A stretch of DNA of 26,522 bases, taken from positions 1-26,522 of the forward strand of contig JANBPU010000220.1 of NCBI GenBank assembly GCA_027575805.1, in the 5' to 3' direction. Numbering within the stretch: the first letter of the stretch is position 1; each line of letters opens with the position of its first letter. Below, in pieces: positions 10,901-20,780 of this stretch. The position numbers and the translations under genes were made by a program. The stretch is from Mycoemilia scoparia. Its lineage: Eukaryota; Kickxellomycota; Kickxellomycetes; Kickxellales; Kickxellaceae. The notes below the pieces were generated by a model, which ran no database searches, had not been told where the DNA came from, and saw only the letters and a program-made list of their open reading frames with translations.

Positions 10901-11871
10901 CGCTATGGTCAAAAGAATCAATGTCTTGTCGTTGTAAGCGTTGATCAGCAGCTCCCAAAAAGTAATGGCTGGCGGCTCGGGCAATTCCTGATCCAAAACA
11001 ACATCGGCACAGATAAGGAAATATGCATATGTATATGTTAGTAAGAAATGTTTAGTAAATGTCTTTAAGAGACAAAGAAGCCGCAGGAAAGGCAGCCAAA
11101 AAAGAACAGACTAACAATAGCCCATACACAGCACATTTCTATCTAGCAAGAAATAGTGCTGCAAAATATCACAGCAGACCATTTCTAGTCAAGGTTCTTA
11201 ATTAAACAAACTCTGCCAAGTAATTTTATTTGTGATCGATCTGATATGAAAAATTCCGTCACACAAATGGCAGTCTCTCCACCAAAAGGGTGTGGTGTAC
11301 TAGGATATCCCCCTGAAACCAGCCAATCATCGCTGGAGCCCCAGCCAAAATGTATTGTGGGCTATGGGCTGATATGCAGGAAATATGTGAGCGCACCCAC
11401 CTGTTCCCTTTTGATGGAGAACTGCTTGCCAACTATGCATGTATAATTGGGCAGCTTTCAGGGGTCAGAGAGTGCTGGACTTACATTTTTACCATAGGAC
11501 TGAACACGGGCTTCAAAATCGATTGGATGGCGAAAGTTTCTTGGATTCGTGCTTAATCCACTAGTAAACGAAGTCTGCAGCTTATCACACAGAATAGCCA
11601 CGCCGCCTATCTTGCTTAGTTGCTCCTTGGCACTCCCGTCCTCCTTTCCCTTGACTAGCATGACTAGTTCGCCGGCAGAGATCCCAAAGTGCCCATCCTC
11701 AACAACTGTGGAGTATCCCGTGTTGCAGGCTGTAGCGTCGCCATTGCCATTATTACGCTGGGAAGCTACACCAGCATAGCCATTATTGTTGTTGCCGACG
11801 AGAGTACTAGAATTGGTATCAACGTTTAGTGGCAGCAGAGGTCTATTTTCCTCCTCGCTAGTCCTAACCAT
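7970..11871 (-). CDS. PMC1: PMCA/Pmc1-type Ca2+-transporting P-type ATPase
   Basis: Two exons, 11871-11485 and 10987-7970, give 1134 aa; the junction reads YGKN|ELPEPP. It is a P2B calcium pump, which in fungi loads Ca2+ into the vacuole or expels it from the cell. An Asn/Ser-rich N-terminal tail (about 1-60) precedes the actuator with TGES (about 274-277). The span 4 motif is VPEGLP (410-415), and the phosphorylation site DKTGTLT has its Asp at about 454. TGDN and TGDGSND hinge motifs lie near 709 and 781. N and D in span 6 (NMIMD, about N879 and D883) match the single Ca2+ site of this class. The family's usual TGDGTNDAPAL is here TGDGSNDSPAL. A basic aromatic segment (KVVRRWRKAYLAIRF, about 1084-1098) near the C terminus resembles a calmodulin-binding helix. 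The ATG at 11871 is the first in frame; an in-frame TTG at 10996 is intronic. Confidence 0.95.
10988..11484 (-). other. 497-bp first intron of the PMC1-like gene
   Basis: The donor GTAAGT follows AAT (Asn129) and the acceptor is TTGGATCAG. This intron is several times longer than the other internal introns here and contains one copy of a dispersed repeat (11264-11431) in antisense orientation to the gene. Placement is supported by the continuous family motif across the junction (YGKN-ELPEP) and by phase 0 on both sides. Confidence 0.85.
11264..11431 (+). repeat. Dispersed repeat family B, copy 1
   Basis: About 168 bp align with 22155-22315 at roughly 70% identity by eye. The best stretches share AGCCA(A/G)TCATCGCTG, a following block ending in AAAATGTAT, and CATGGGCTGA-like and GAGAAC blocks. 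It lies inside the first PMC1 intron. Gaps between the copies all appear to be multiples of three in one frame. No terminal inverted repeats or Pol III boxes were recognised. Confidence 0.7.
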
Positions 11872-11999
11872 TGGTGAAAAGGATCTTGTGTAGATGTAAG
11901 TGTATCTGTATTATAGAGTAGAGTAGGGGAGGGGGAAAGGAAAAAATATGTGTAAAATCAGAAAAAGGCAAGAAGGAGGAGAGCGAGAGACAGATGGCA

Positions 12000-12008
12000 A
12001 ATATATAT
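12000..12008 (-). promoter_or_regulatory. Probable TATA element of the PMC1-like gene
   Basis: On the minus strand an AATATATAT element lies about 130 bp before the ATG. It is followed by a long pyrimidine-rich stretch (about 11920-11995), the usual look of a fungal transcription start zone. I did not recognise a calcineurin-response (Crz1) site with confidence. Confidence 0.35.
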
Positions 12009-12782
12009 TAAAATGAGGGAGGGGAGAGAGGTAGATAAATATTTCAATTCGAGTTATTGGGCTAGCTCGGGGCCACAGGGTTCGGGGGGGAGGAGCCAGA
12101 AAAAGCGTAATAATGAAGTAATGAGAGATGTTGCGAATATCAAATGTGGCAGAGAATTGGTGGGCTTGGTTCCTAAATGCCTTTTTATTGACCAGAAATG
12201 CTGGCAGAATTACTGGCTGCCTTTGGGCACTCGACCTTTGTATGTTTCGTCCCGCGATCACCTCCCCTTCTTGGATACTTTCCAGACAGAACACAGACAT
12301 GTTCTTTTTCGGTTTGATAGATTTGTTTGGTGTTTTTGGAATCAAAGCTCTGGGTGCACAGCACGCTTTAAGAAAGCCTGTGTGTCTACTACGCTGGCCT
12401 TTCCATCACGGTCATTTTTCCTTTAACAGGCTTCCATGGGTATGTTTTGTGTGGAATCATGGTGGATGCTCTAAACACCTGTTCTTCCTGTCTATGTTCT
12501 AAAGATCATTCGACGAGGGGTGCTGGGCACGATATTAATAATGTTGTACTTAAGCATGAGACTCGATTGATCCGCATGGAACAAACAAGCAATCTCTTGA
12601 TTCATATTGTACACTGGGTATCCACGCAGACAGGCGTTTGTTCCTCCGTGCATCACAAAAATGACAAACAATCTTTGCTCTTGCCGCGTCACTTCTTGGG
12701 CTTCTCAGGCTTTGCAAAGCCATTTGGAATCTAGAATTCGCAGGGGAACAGCCAGTACCTCATTCCCAAGCGCCATGCTTCC

Positions 12783-12833
12783 AAGCCCGACATACACACA
12801 TATGGGCTTGTGCGTGTATGTGGGCAGGCTTTG
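12783..12833. repeat. Imperfect inverted repeat
   Basis: CCAAGCCCGACATACACA on the left faces TGTGCGTGTATGTGGGC followed by AGGCTTTGG on the right, with a loop of about ten bases. The arms pair with a few mismatches and small bulges. Function is unknown. Confidence 0.5.
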
Positions 12834-12849
12834 GGGATAAAGGGCTTTT

Positions 12850-12871
12850 TGGCCAGCCACATGACTGGCCA
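12850..12871. repeat. Short perfect hairpin
   Basis: TGGCCAG and CTGGCCA form perfect 7-bp arms around an 8-base loop. It lies just past the larger inverted repeat in the PMC1/SUGCT spacer. It may be a chance palindrome. Confidence 0.4.
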
Positions 12872-13194
12872 TAGATTCGCCAAGACCCATTACAAAGCAA
12901 ACTAGCCGATAGATCTTTATTTTTCTTAGCTTGAGATCATAGAAACCTACAGCCTACAAAGCACCCAGCCACGCTTTACTGGCATCTTTGACCTCTTTTT
13001 TGCACCACCACTCAGAAATGACGCCAATATTACCAGGATAAATAAGGCAGTCAAGGCTAAGATCTTGATCCCCCATACAGCATTACGCCCTTCGTATTAG
13101 CGGTTTGATTTCTTGGCATTAAATCATTTATCTGTTTGTTCGCATGCAAAGCTGCATGATCCCCTAAATCAACAGACAGACTGGCTTGAAAGAC

Positions 13195-13200
13195 TTTATT
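13195..13200 (-). terminator. Poly(A) signal candidate for the CoA-transferase gene
   Basis: AATAAA on the minus strand lies about 120 bp past the stop codon of the gene. It is just beyond the duplicated tail segment. Confidence 0.45.
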
Positions 13201-13223
13201 GGAATTATTTGAAAATCATCATT

Positions 13224-13345
13224 TAATTTCTAGTATAAACTTGTCAATAATTAGTATTATTTCTCTTTGCTGCTTCTGATGTTTTAATTTCTAGTACAAG
13301 TTTGCCAACAATACATATCACTTCTCTTTGCCGCTTCTGATGCCG
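13224..13345. repeat. 61-bp tandem duplication covering the CoA-transferase stop codon
   Basis: Two adjacent diverged copies, about 13224-13284 and 13285-13345, share TAATTTCTAGTA, an AGTTTG/ACTTGTC-type middle, and TTCTCTTTGC(T/C)GCTTCTGATG. The right copy contains the last coding codons and the stop of the CoA-transferase gene. The left copy lies in its 3' flank and carries a relic of the same tail. Confidence 0.8.
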
Positions 13346-15240
13346 GATACATTATAGTCATACAGCACTACACCTCCGCCCTTGACCACCTTCTCTATCT
13401 GCTCCTTGTCATACCCAAGGACATCTGATAGAACCTGCTCGGTATGATGTCCCAAGAGTGGCGGAGGCATGCGGATCTTTGCCTTTGTCTCCGAGTATTT
13501 GACTGCCGGCCCCACCAAGTCTATCGGGCCCGTGGCTACATGGTCTATCGTCTGCACCATGCCACGTGCCCTGACCTGGGGGTGGTCAAATGTCCCTTTC
13601 ATATTGTTTAAGGGTGCATATGGAAGTCCGCTGCCCTCCATCTTTTCAAGCACTTCGGACACTGTCATCTGGGATATCCTCTGTTCCAGCAACTCGCTTA
13701 GGTCATCGCGGTTCTTGACCCGGTCTTTGTTTTGGGAAAATCTCGGGTCGTCAGCCAAATGTCCCAGATCTAAACGCGTTACAAGGACCTTAAACTGGCT
13801 ATCGTTGCCTCCTCCAAGACACACTGCCCCATTTTTGGTCTCAAAGGTACGGTACGGCACAATCGAGGGGTGCTGTGTTCCCCATCGCACTGCCTCCTTC
13901 CCTCCAATGAGATAGTTTGACCCAATGTTTGCTAGCGATGCAACCTGCGATTCTAGTAGCGACAAGTCCAGATGCTGGCCCCGTTTGGTCCGCTGGCGGG
14001 CAAGCAGGGCTGCCATTATGGCTCCGTGGGCATACAGCCCAGTTGTGAGATCTATTCATAAGCATGAAAATCGCATGATGTAAAATGATATTTACTTGCT
14101 GGTATTACTACAAAATTCGAGCTACGAAATACGGCGTAGTCATTTATGGCAAAAGCCTTACCTGTTATCGCCACACCAACCTTGACAGGATTTCCGCCTT
14201 TTTCCCCAGTAATGTGCATCAGACCAGCCTCGGCTTCGATCATAACGTCGTACCCGGCCCTTTTGGCATATGGTCCAGTTGAACCATACCCTATTATTAT
14301 TATTATAGCAATGAAGTAAAAAGTATATACATAAATATTATACGTTTCTGCAGAATCAAGTTGGAGTCCTTGCGAAAACAATTAGAGCAATTAATGATGA
14401 AAAATGCATATGAATCGCTATACATTACTTGCCTGTAATTGAGGCATATATCAATTGGTCGTTAACTTTCCTTAGCTGCTCATAGCCAAGACCCATTGAT
14501 GCCAGCTTTCCAGGAACATAATTTTCAACCAGCACATCAGACTTTTTTGCTAGCTCTATAATAACCTGTTTACCGGCCTCTGACTTGATGTCCACTGCCA
14601 CCGATCGCTTGTTTCTGTTGACGCACAAGAAATATGCGCTCTCTCCTCCGATATGTCTGAATGGATAGTCCTCGCCCAATGTATCGGCAAATTCAGGCTT
14701 ATAAGGTGCAAATGGTGGGCCCCATATCCTAGTATCATCTCCGCGCTTCGCATGTTCAATCTTAATGACATCGGCTCTATATAAACAGCCGGCATATTAA
14801 TTACAAGGCATTTACATAGGTATACGCAATTCTGTTTGTACCTATAAATGTCTATATCCGATTACCCCAAATCTCCCAAAAGCATCGTACAATAAGGGCC
14901 AGCTATACATATACAAGTAATAATTGCTGTTAAATAAGTGTGATTATTTTTGAAGGGCTGAATAAATACTGTGTACGGCAATGCATTAATTAACCAATGA
15001 AAATAATGATCCATATATTTATTATAGTCATGGGATATCTTGCTTACCCAAGATTCTAGTCAGATCCAAAACCCTAATTCCATCCAAAGGACCTCCTGCT
15101 TCATCAGACCGGCTTGATTGCTGGAACAAGCTCGAGGAGCTAAAGCTTCTATTACCAACAATTCCGTCTTTATAACGATGGATGGTCGTTAAACATCCAG
15201 ATGGCCTAATCGATCCAACGACACGCGATATTCTGATCAT
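13318..15240 (-). CDS. SUGCT: Succinyl-CoA:glutarate CoA-transferase-like (CaiB/BaiF, family III)
   Basis: Five exons (15240-15048, 14902-14866, 14776-14433, 14290-14162, 14051-13318) join to 478 aa with consistent phases. It is a family III CoA-transferase, closest in layout to mitochondrial SUGCT, which moves CoA from succinyl-CoA to glutarate or related dicarboxylates. The first ~45 residues (MIRISRVVGSIR..., RSFSSSS) are Arg/Ser-rich and look like a mitochondrial presequence. The fold begins at PLDGIRVLDLTRILAGPYCTM. Next come GADVIKIEH, the R/G-rich NRNKRSVAVDIKS, DVLVENYVPG and SITGYGSTGPYAKRAGYD, whose Asp (about 206) is the expected nucleophile. DLTTGLYAHGAIMAALL and the C-terminal substrate domain close it. 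Intron 3 is bounded by GC-AG, the rest by GT-AG. The ATG at 15240 is the first in frame; upstream only a TTG extends the frame. Frezyl- or formyl-CoA transferases are relatives, so the substrate is inferred. Confidence 0.9.
14291..14432 (-). other. GC-AG intron in the CoA-transferase gene
   Basis: The donor is ACAG|GCAAGT and the acceptor AATAG|GG. This choice restores the family motif SITG-YGSTGPY without a gap. The nearby GT (GGCAA|GTAATG) would shift the frame. The extended donor matches the strong consensus expected of the minor GC-AG class. Confidence 0.88.
14942..15014 (+). repeat. Short dispersed element, TIR family A, copy 1 (degenerate)
   Basis: The segment begins ATTATTTTTGAAGGGCT and ends AATAATGATCCATAT, matching both ends of the copies at 17813 and 22024. 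The interior and the right terminal repeat are diverged. It lies inside the first intron of the CoA-transferase gene. Confidence 0.6.
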
Positions 15241-15995
15241 CGTAGATATGGGTATTGATATTTCTTTAGAGGTTGTAGATTTAACAAAGGTATTTATATA
15301 TGAAAATAAGCACAAGATCGGTAAGGAATATGGGATTGATAATAGGTTGAACTACGAATGTGTAAAGTGAATAAAAGAAAGAAATATCATATCTTGCTCA
15401 AAAGGACATTTAAACTCAAAATGGACCAGGGACTGGTCTGCATTCAAACAGATCCGGTCAGGTGATCACAGTACTATGTGTGTGTATATATATATATAAT
15501 GGATTGGGCTATATAAATATTGGTGATTGAACAAAACCCGATATTTCAAGATACCTTGTAAAATGAGTAGCTAAAATTTATTTATACAGCTTCTTGTATG
15601 GCTCAATTTTAAAACATTAAAGGCGTGGATGCTGATACATCCCAGAAAATAACCAACCTAGTGTTTTACAAGCTTGGTTGGTTTAGGAACACCTTCAACG
15701 TATAATCTCGCCTCTATGTTTATCACGCTATTGACACAAAACTCCCCTACCAAGTGGGTATGCTTGATCGCTTGATCATAGATCACCCACCATCTGACAG
15801 CATTTCCACTAAAAAATTAACAGAACTGATGTGAATGCGAGGTGGTATGGCCTAGGCAAATTACAGGAAGGATACAATATTGTAGGGCGTAGAGACGAGA
15901 TTCAGGGTGTAAATAGTTACCTGCCCAGGCATCCTAAAGATACTCTCTCTTTTCTTGTGAGTGGGTAAATATACACGCTAGTTAAAGTCGCAGCC
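15241..15995. other. Divergent spacer between the CoA-transferase and eL20 genes
   Basis: About 755 bp without a gene. It contains a TATA element for the left gene (15291-15300), a TG/TA microsatellite (about 15478-15499), a hairpin with AACCAACC (15651-15658) and GGTTGGTT (15676-15683) arms, and a pyrimidine-rich tract at about 15944-15957 just before the eL20 start, typical of ribosomal protein gene transcription starts. Confidence 0.55.
15291..15300 (-). promoter_or_regulatory. Probable TATA element of the CoA-transferase gene
   Basis: TATATAAATA on the minus strand ends 51 bp before the ATG at 15240. Its position fits a short 5' leader and supports that ATG rather than any upstream start. 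Confidence 0.4.
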
Positions 15996-17408
15996 ATGTC
16001 CAGAGTAAGCATCCATCATCCATCCATCCATCCCTTTAGGATATTATATATCCTCGACAGCAACAAAAGCATCAAGCGCTGATATTTGACAAGAAGAAAT
16101 TGGCTGCAGAAAGAAATTCGAGTAGTGGAGGATTTGCGAATATATACATGTCAAGCTAGTCGAGGCCCTCCCTATGTTGCAATGCAATTGTTGTGACCAT
16201 GTAATGATTGAGGTTGCTGAATTGTGTGGGTCTCTTCCGGCTTTCCTATGGCTTGTTCTTTTATACCAAATTATCGGTATGAATAGGCATGTTCAATGAC
16301 ATTTCGCAAAGTTCGCCCATTTACTTCGATGCCTTTACATGTGCTTGTGCACTATTGTAATCAGAAGAGCTTGTATTGCGATTGGGAGATAAATGCTAGC
16401 GCCCTTATTTCTTTGAGGCCATTTAATTTTATATCTTACCAGCACTTTATAGCTTTGCTACCTTATTTCATCGCTGGCCTTCAGATATTGCAAGGCTAAT
16501 ACCACGCTGTACCCCAGAACATTATAAACTAATAGCAACATATAAAAATGTTTTCCAAATTGTGATAGCTTCACGAATACCAAATTGTCGGTCGCAAGCT
16601 TCCTTCCGATAAGGAGCCCCAGCCCAAGCTTTACCGCATGCGCATCTTTGCTCCCAACACCATTGCTGCCAAGAGCCGCTTCTGGTACTTCCTTTCCAAG
16701 CTTCGTAAGATGAAGAAGACCACCGGCGAGATTGTTTCGATCAACGAGATCTACGAACAGACTCCCCTCAAGGTCAAGAACTTCGGTATCTGGCTCCGTT
16801 ACAACTCTCGCTCTGGTACCCACAACATGTACAAGGAGTACCGTGAGTTGAGCCGCGTCGCTGCTGTTGAATCTTGCTGTAAGTAGTGCTTTGTGCTAGT
16901 ATATTCATGCTTAACCATGACTTTTCTCTCCTCCATATGTATTTATGGATGGTTGCAGTGTATGGCCGATCAAATGACTAATGTATAAATATGTTTATTG
17001 TGATAATGTAGACCAAGATATGGCTGCCCGCCACCGTGCTCGTTTCGGTTCTATCCACATCATCCGTGTTTCTGAGGTTGCTGCCAAGGATGTCAGACGC
17101 CCTTACATTCAACAGCTTTTGGTAAGTTTCAAAGGCATTATTAGTTTGTGCTGCTGTGCTATCATTTCATGCCATGGTGCTCTACGTCTGATGATATACT
17201 ATACATCAACTACACCGCAACCATATCTCATGATTCTGCGATTCGCCAAGAATTATATTCTAACCTACAACAAACCTCTATTTTACTTACGTGACTGACT
17301 ATATAGGACTCCAAGCTTGCTTTCCCTCTTCCTCACCGTGTCCAGAAGCCTGCCGAGAAGAGCCGCCGCTCTCTCTTCATTGCTTCTCGTCCTTCCACTT
17401 TCTACTAA
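15996..17408 (+). CDS. RPL20: 60S ribosomal protein eL20 (L18a/L20)
   Basis: Four exons, 15996-16004, 16569-16878, 17012-17121 and 17307-17408, encode 176 aa, the normal size for eL20 (about 172-178). The protein is a large-subunit ribosomal protein. The family's opening is assembled across the first splice: [19 protein letters not shown]. Then follow [72 protein letters not shown] and the C-terminal FPLPHRVQK...RPSTFY, all hallmark stretches. The first exon codes only three residues, with a good start context (GCAGCCATG) and a GTAAGC donor; a tiny first exon and a long first intron are common in fungal ribosomal protein genes. Codons are strongly biased to C in third position, as expected for high expression. 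Confidence 0.95.
16005..16568 (+). other. 564-bp first intron of RPL20
   Basis: Donor AGA|GTAAGC and acceptor GTGATAG|CTT. Starting at 16010 is a CATC microsatellite. I looked for C/D snoRNA boxes, which often sit in such introns, and found no convincing pair. It probably holds transcription-enhancing sequence, as long first introns of ribosomal protein genes often do; that is inference. Confidence 0.75.
16010..16032 (+). repeat. CATC microsatellite
   Basis: About five CATC units, one of them incomplete, immediately follow the RPL20 first donor site. Confidence 0.7.
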
Positions 17409-17812
17409 AGAGGCATATGTTCACATTAACTAACGCACTTTCATTTACTTTTTGGTGTGTTTGTTTAAATAGTATTGTGTGTGTCCAAATCTTTAAAAAT
17501 TGGAAAGCTTTTTTCTCACTCTATAACTTCAAATAATTACAAAACAGTTTGATGAGAAGATATACTTAATATTACGTATATGGATCTTATTGCGTGTGTT
17601 TTGGTATAGCTAAAAGATTAGAAGCCTATATAATACGCTCTTTAATTATCGCCCATGTCCTTTTTAACTTGCCATGATGGTGTTTTAGTTAGGGCCGAGA
17701 ATTGGGTTGATTTACCCACAAACAGGCACACATTCTGTGAAAGTGGATCTTGGTGAGATAGGTCGATGGCATGTATAAAAACTGTCATTTCATAATGAAT
17801 GCTGACAACAAA

Positions 17813-17893
17813 TGGATCATAATTTTTGAAGTGAGAATGGTTATAGAGGCAACCACAGCTAAATCAGTGACTTTATAGCCCTTCAAAAATAAC
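17813..17893 (-). repeat. Short dispersed element, TIR family A, copy 2
   Basis: An 81-bp segment bounded by AATTTTTGAAGTG on the left and GCCCTTCAAAAATAA on the right. Read on the minus strand it matches 22024-22104 nearly throughout, including the core TTTAGCTGTGGTTG and TATAACCATTC. It is too small to encode anything, so it resembles a MITE or other non-autonomous element. Confidence 0.72.
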
Positions 17894-18013
17894 TACCCAA
17901 ACTTAGTTGCTTTTTCAATTAAGGTCAACAGCAAATAAACTAGTAGAAGCAAGCAAAGTCATCAATATATATTATTATAAACAAGTCACTCCAATGATCT
18001 TGATCTTATGCAC

Positions 18014-18030
18014 GTATGTATGTATGTATG
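18014..18030 (+). repeat. GTAT microsatellite
   Basis: Four consecutive GTAT units lie in the convergent spacer. Confidence 0.7.
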
Positions 18031-18363
18031 TGCAACATATGAAAAGTAGCCAAATGTTCTTTTTTAGATGATAACTAACTAGCCAAAAGTCTAGTTCAGT
18101 AAGGACTACACATGTGGTTGATAAAGGAAAGGCAAAGAATGTGTTGATTTTAATGTCTATTATACATTATTAAAAGTTGACCAAAAGTAAGATAAAGATA
18201 TGTGAGTAGGTGGGACTATAGGAAGTATTTCGTGCGTGATGTGAGTGAAAAAGGATAGGTAAAAATATATCTGGGAGGGCAATAATAAAGTACAAGAAAC
18301 AACAGCACACATGAGCACATGCAACAATAGGAGAGTAAAGGTGATGGTTGTGGTTATGGCCGT

Positions 18364-20780
18364 TTATTGATCGGCAGTGGTGGTAGTATTAGTAGTGGCA
18401 GAGGCGGCGCCGGCGGCGGTTGTTGTGGCGGCGGTCTGATCATTATCCGTGGGAACAGATGACACAGTAGTAGGAACTATAGAAGCTGAAGACCGTGTTG
18501 CTGCTAATGCCACTACTTCTGTGGTTGACAATGTGGATTTGTTTGATGATGAGGCGGGAATAAATTCGACGGTAGCTTTCCCACCGTGGCTATTCCAGTC
18601 AACAAGCTGGCTATAGTACTGGTCGCCAAAAAATACTTGCTGGTGTTTGGGCTGATCAATGGTTTTGTGTGCTTTTGGGATTATAGCTCCACTCTTGGCA
18701 ATATACTCTACAACTCCTCTAAATGTCTTCATATCCAGCATCCCATCAAACGGTCCAGCAATCCTCAGTTTGACTGCCTCGTATTTCTCTGCAATAAACA
18801 CTCGAAATGGCTCATGGGGTCTTGAAAGGTTCACTAAAACATCCAGTTGGTCTTCGGTTCCTTTGGCCTCTACCACAGTTGGGCGAATCCACTCCCCCAT
18901 CCATTTTCCTTGTGGTGTCTTCATGCTCAGTTGCATGGTCGTTATTGACTCAAGTAGTATCGAGCCAGTCTGTGTTTGCAAGCTCAGCTTACCAATACCT
19001 GCCTCCTATAACCATAAATAGGACACACACATATGTTTAGCAACATTGCACCATTACAAATAAATATACATACATAGCACAATAAAGAAGATAGAATTTT
19101 GGTATATACCTTGATCGTTAGGTCGTTACTTCGGGTCTCCACATAAGCATCGGATGCAGTAATATGCTATCGATTAAACAGGTATAGAAGAGGCTTGATT
19201 AGCGTAAATCGTAAATATAGAGATATCCAAAAATGAATAACTGGTACAGAGTCCAACAAGCCACAAATGGAACAGTAGCAGTAGTAGTAGTATAGCACTA
19301 TGCTCCACACGCCTACAGCACACCATATTCCCTCCCCACATTCTCAGTTGCCAAAGGTGTGGGCTGTTGGTCATACTAGTGCCGATGACGTGCTCAAATA
19401 CTACGATAGGAAAAGTCATTTGCTATCAATATTATTATTATTGTTATTACCACTGGCTCTTACCTCGACATTAATTGCACCATCCAAACAAGCCATAGTC
19501 AATCGACCTTTGCATGTCACGTCTCTGATCCACATATCACCGGACGTCCCACTAATAGACAGCTTTGTCGATTCGAGGATCGAAAGATATGTCTTTCCAT
19601 TTTTGGCTGATACAGTCAGAGGAGGCATCGGTGCTCCAATCTCTCCAACAACCCGCAGCGATCCATATCTAGAATTGATTTGGATCCCAGGGTGGCTCTC
19701 AACCACGCCCTTAGGCACAGATATATAGCATGTAATGTTATCCAAAGACGTATGTCTAATTTGCAATCCATTGGGGAACCACCGAACATCTGCTGGAGAT
19801 TTGGTTTTATGAAGCGTGCCAATGGCTTCAAGTTCGACGGATATCTCCTTGGCATGTGGATGTTGTTGATTCGAGCTTAAAACAATTTGTAGATTCTTTA
19901 TACCATGGGCTTGTAGTGTAAATGGGCTATCAGCCTTGAATGTCTTGAATGAGTTTCTGATAAACAAGTTCTTGCTGTTACTTCTACGCTGTTTCTGGAT
20001 ATGCGGGGGATGTGGAAGCTGTTGATAACTGCTAGACATAGAGCCAGTTGCCACAGAATCGGCGAATGAAACTATAGAGGATGAGTCAGAAAACGAGTTC
20101 ATTCTGGCATAGTTCACAGTTCCATTTGCCATAGAAAAGGTTCCATTAGGCAAACTTATAGTGGTTGAGTTATCTCGTAAATTGGTTACTATCCCAGCTG
20201 GAATAGCAGCAGTAGTAGTGGCAGTATTGTTGGCAGCGTTGCTATGTCTAACACCATCGCTACTACCATTTTGTGGGAATTGTGGGTGAGTGTTTCCAAA
20301 ATCAGGTAAGCTTGGAGAATTTGGTAGCGAGTCAGACGGCAAAAGGCCTTTTAGCTTGTGGAATACATAGCTTTTTGGTTTTACCAGCTTTTCGACATTA
20401 TTTGTAATATCAGTGGTGGCGGTGTTGGTGGATTGGTGGTTATTTGATATATCGGATGGTGAGAGTAGTGGTGGTGGTGGCGTTGTTGAATGGTGATGTT
20501 GTGTTGGGGAATCGATATTATTAGTTCTCTCAGCATTGTCGTCTAGGGATAAGTTTGCAAGGTCGAGTTCGGCTATAATATAGCAGGCAAGTAGAAAATG
20601 TGTTTGGCATGAATTGAATTGGCATGGAGTAGGGAATTTGGGCATAATTCGGTGTACATTAGAAATTGGGCACTTACTGTATGGTGGCAGAACTTCATTT
20701 TGACCGAGTAGGTTGTCATTAGTAGCAAGGAGCTCTGGTATTTCCGAATTGCGAGAATGCGGAGAGACAACAAAGTCCAT
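18364..20780 (-). CDS. Uncharacterised protein with a beta-repeat (DUF4097/DUF7330-like) core
   Basis: Four exons, 20780-20678, 20572-19464, 19166-19110 and 19005-18364, join to 636 aa with matching phases. No signal peptide or membrane span is visible, so it is probably intracellular. Residues 1-235 are disordered: Asn, Ser, Thr and Pro rich, with a PPPP run and a His run. Residues 235-570 form a folded region of many short alternating hydrophobic strands (for example VSAKNGKTYLSILE, LSISGTSGDMWIRDVTCKG, AINVEHITASDAYVETRSNDLTIKE, LSLQTQTGSILLESIT). This is the rhythm of the beta-helical, adhesin-like DUF4097/DUF7330 proteins known in fungi. The tail from about 573 is Ser/Thr/Ala rich. The first ATG in frame is at 20780. 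Function is unknown; I assign the fold by pattern only. Its divergent neighbour across 2.8 kb is another uncharacterised protein. Confidence 0.8.
20573..20677 (-). other. Stop-free intron of 105 bp in the 636-aa protein gene
   Basis: Donor TACA|GTAAGT and acceptor ATTATAG|CC give PPYTELDLANL across the junction. The intron is exactly 35 codons long and open in the coding frame, so unspliced message would encode an in-frame insertion. The strong donor and acceptor favour splicing. Confidence 0.7.

Larger units (their letters stand above)
11872..13317. other. 1.4-kb spacer upstream of PMC1 and downstream of SUGCT
   Basis: No supported gene. It holds the probable PMC1 core promoter (near 12000), two inverted repeats at 12783-12871, and the 3' flank of the CoA-transferase gene with a poly(A) signal and a 61-bp duplication. 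Open frames of up to about 140 codons occur in the middle on both strands, but they lack family resemblance and conserved motifs. Confidence 0.55.
17409..18363. other. Convergent spacer between RPL20 and the 636-aa protein gene
   Basis: About 955 bp of AT-rich DNA that must hold the 3' ends of both genes. It includes a copy of TIR family A (17813-17893) and a GTAT microsatellite (18014-18030). I see no open frame or RNA gene to support. Confidence 0.6.

Noticed and set aside
10988..10996. Start of the Ca2+ pump at a TTG (10996), giving a 1008-residue protein
   Set aside because: The TTG and next two codons lie in the intron acceptor region, and the upstream exon supplies the missing conserved N-terminal part.
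11911..12502. Overlapping open frames of 124-144 codons on both strands
   Set aside because: They cover the probable PMC1 promoter and leader, conflict with each other, and have no recognisable motif.
15241..15315. N-terminal extension of the CoA-transferase to 15315
   Set aside because: It has no ATG (TTG only), and the TATA element lies within it; the ATG at 15240 begins a good mitochondrial presequence.
16458..16823. Open frame of 121 codons on the minus strand
   Set aside because: It is the antisense of the codon-biased RPL20 second exon plus intron sequence and has no motif of its own.
17172..17306. C/D snoRNA in the third RPL20 intron (CTGATGA near 17197 and CTGA near 17296)
   Set aside because: The C box has C in place of the purine, no terminal stem forms next to the boxes, no C'/D' pair is seen, and the CTGA lies where the splicing branch point should be.
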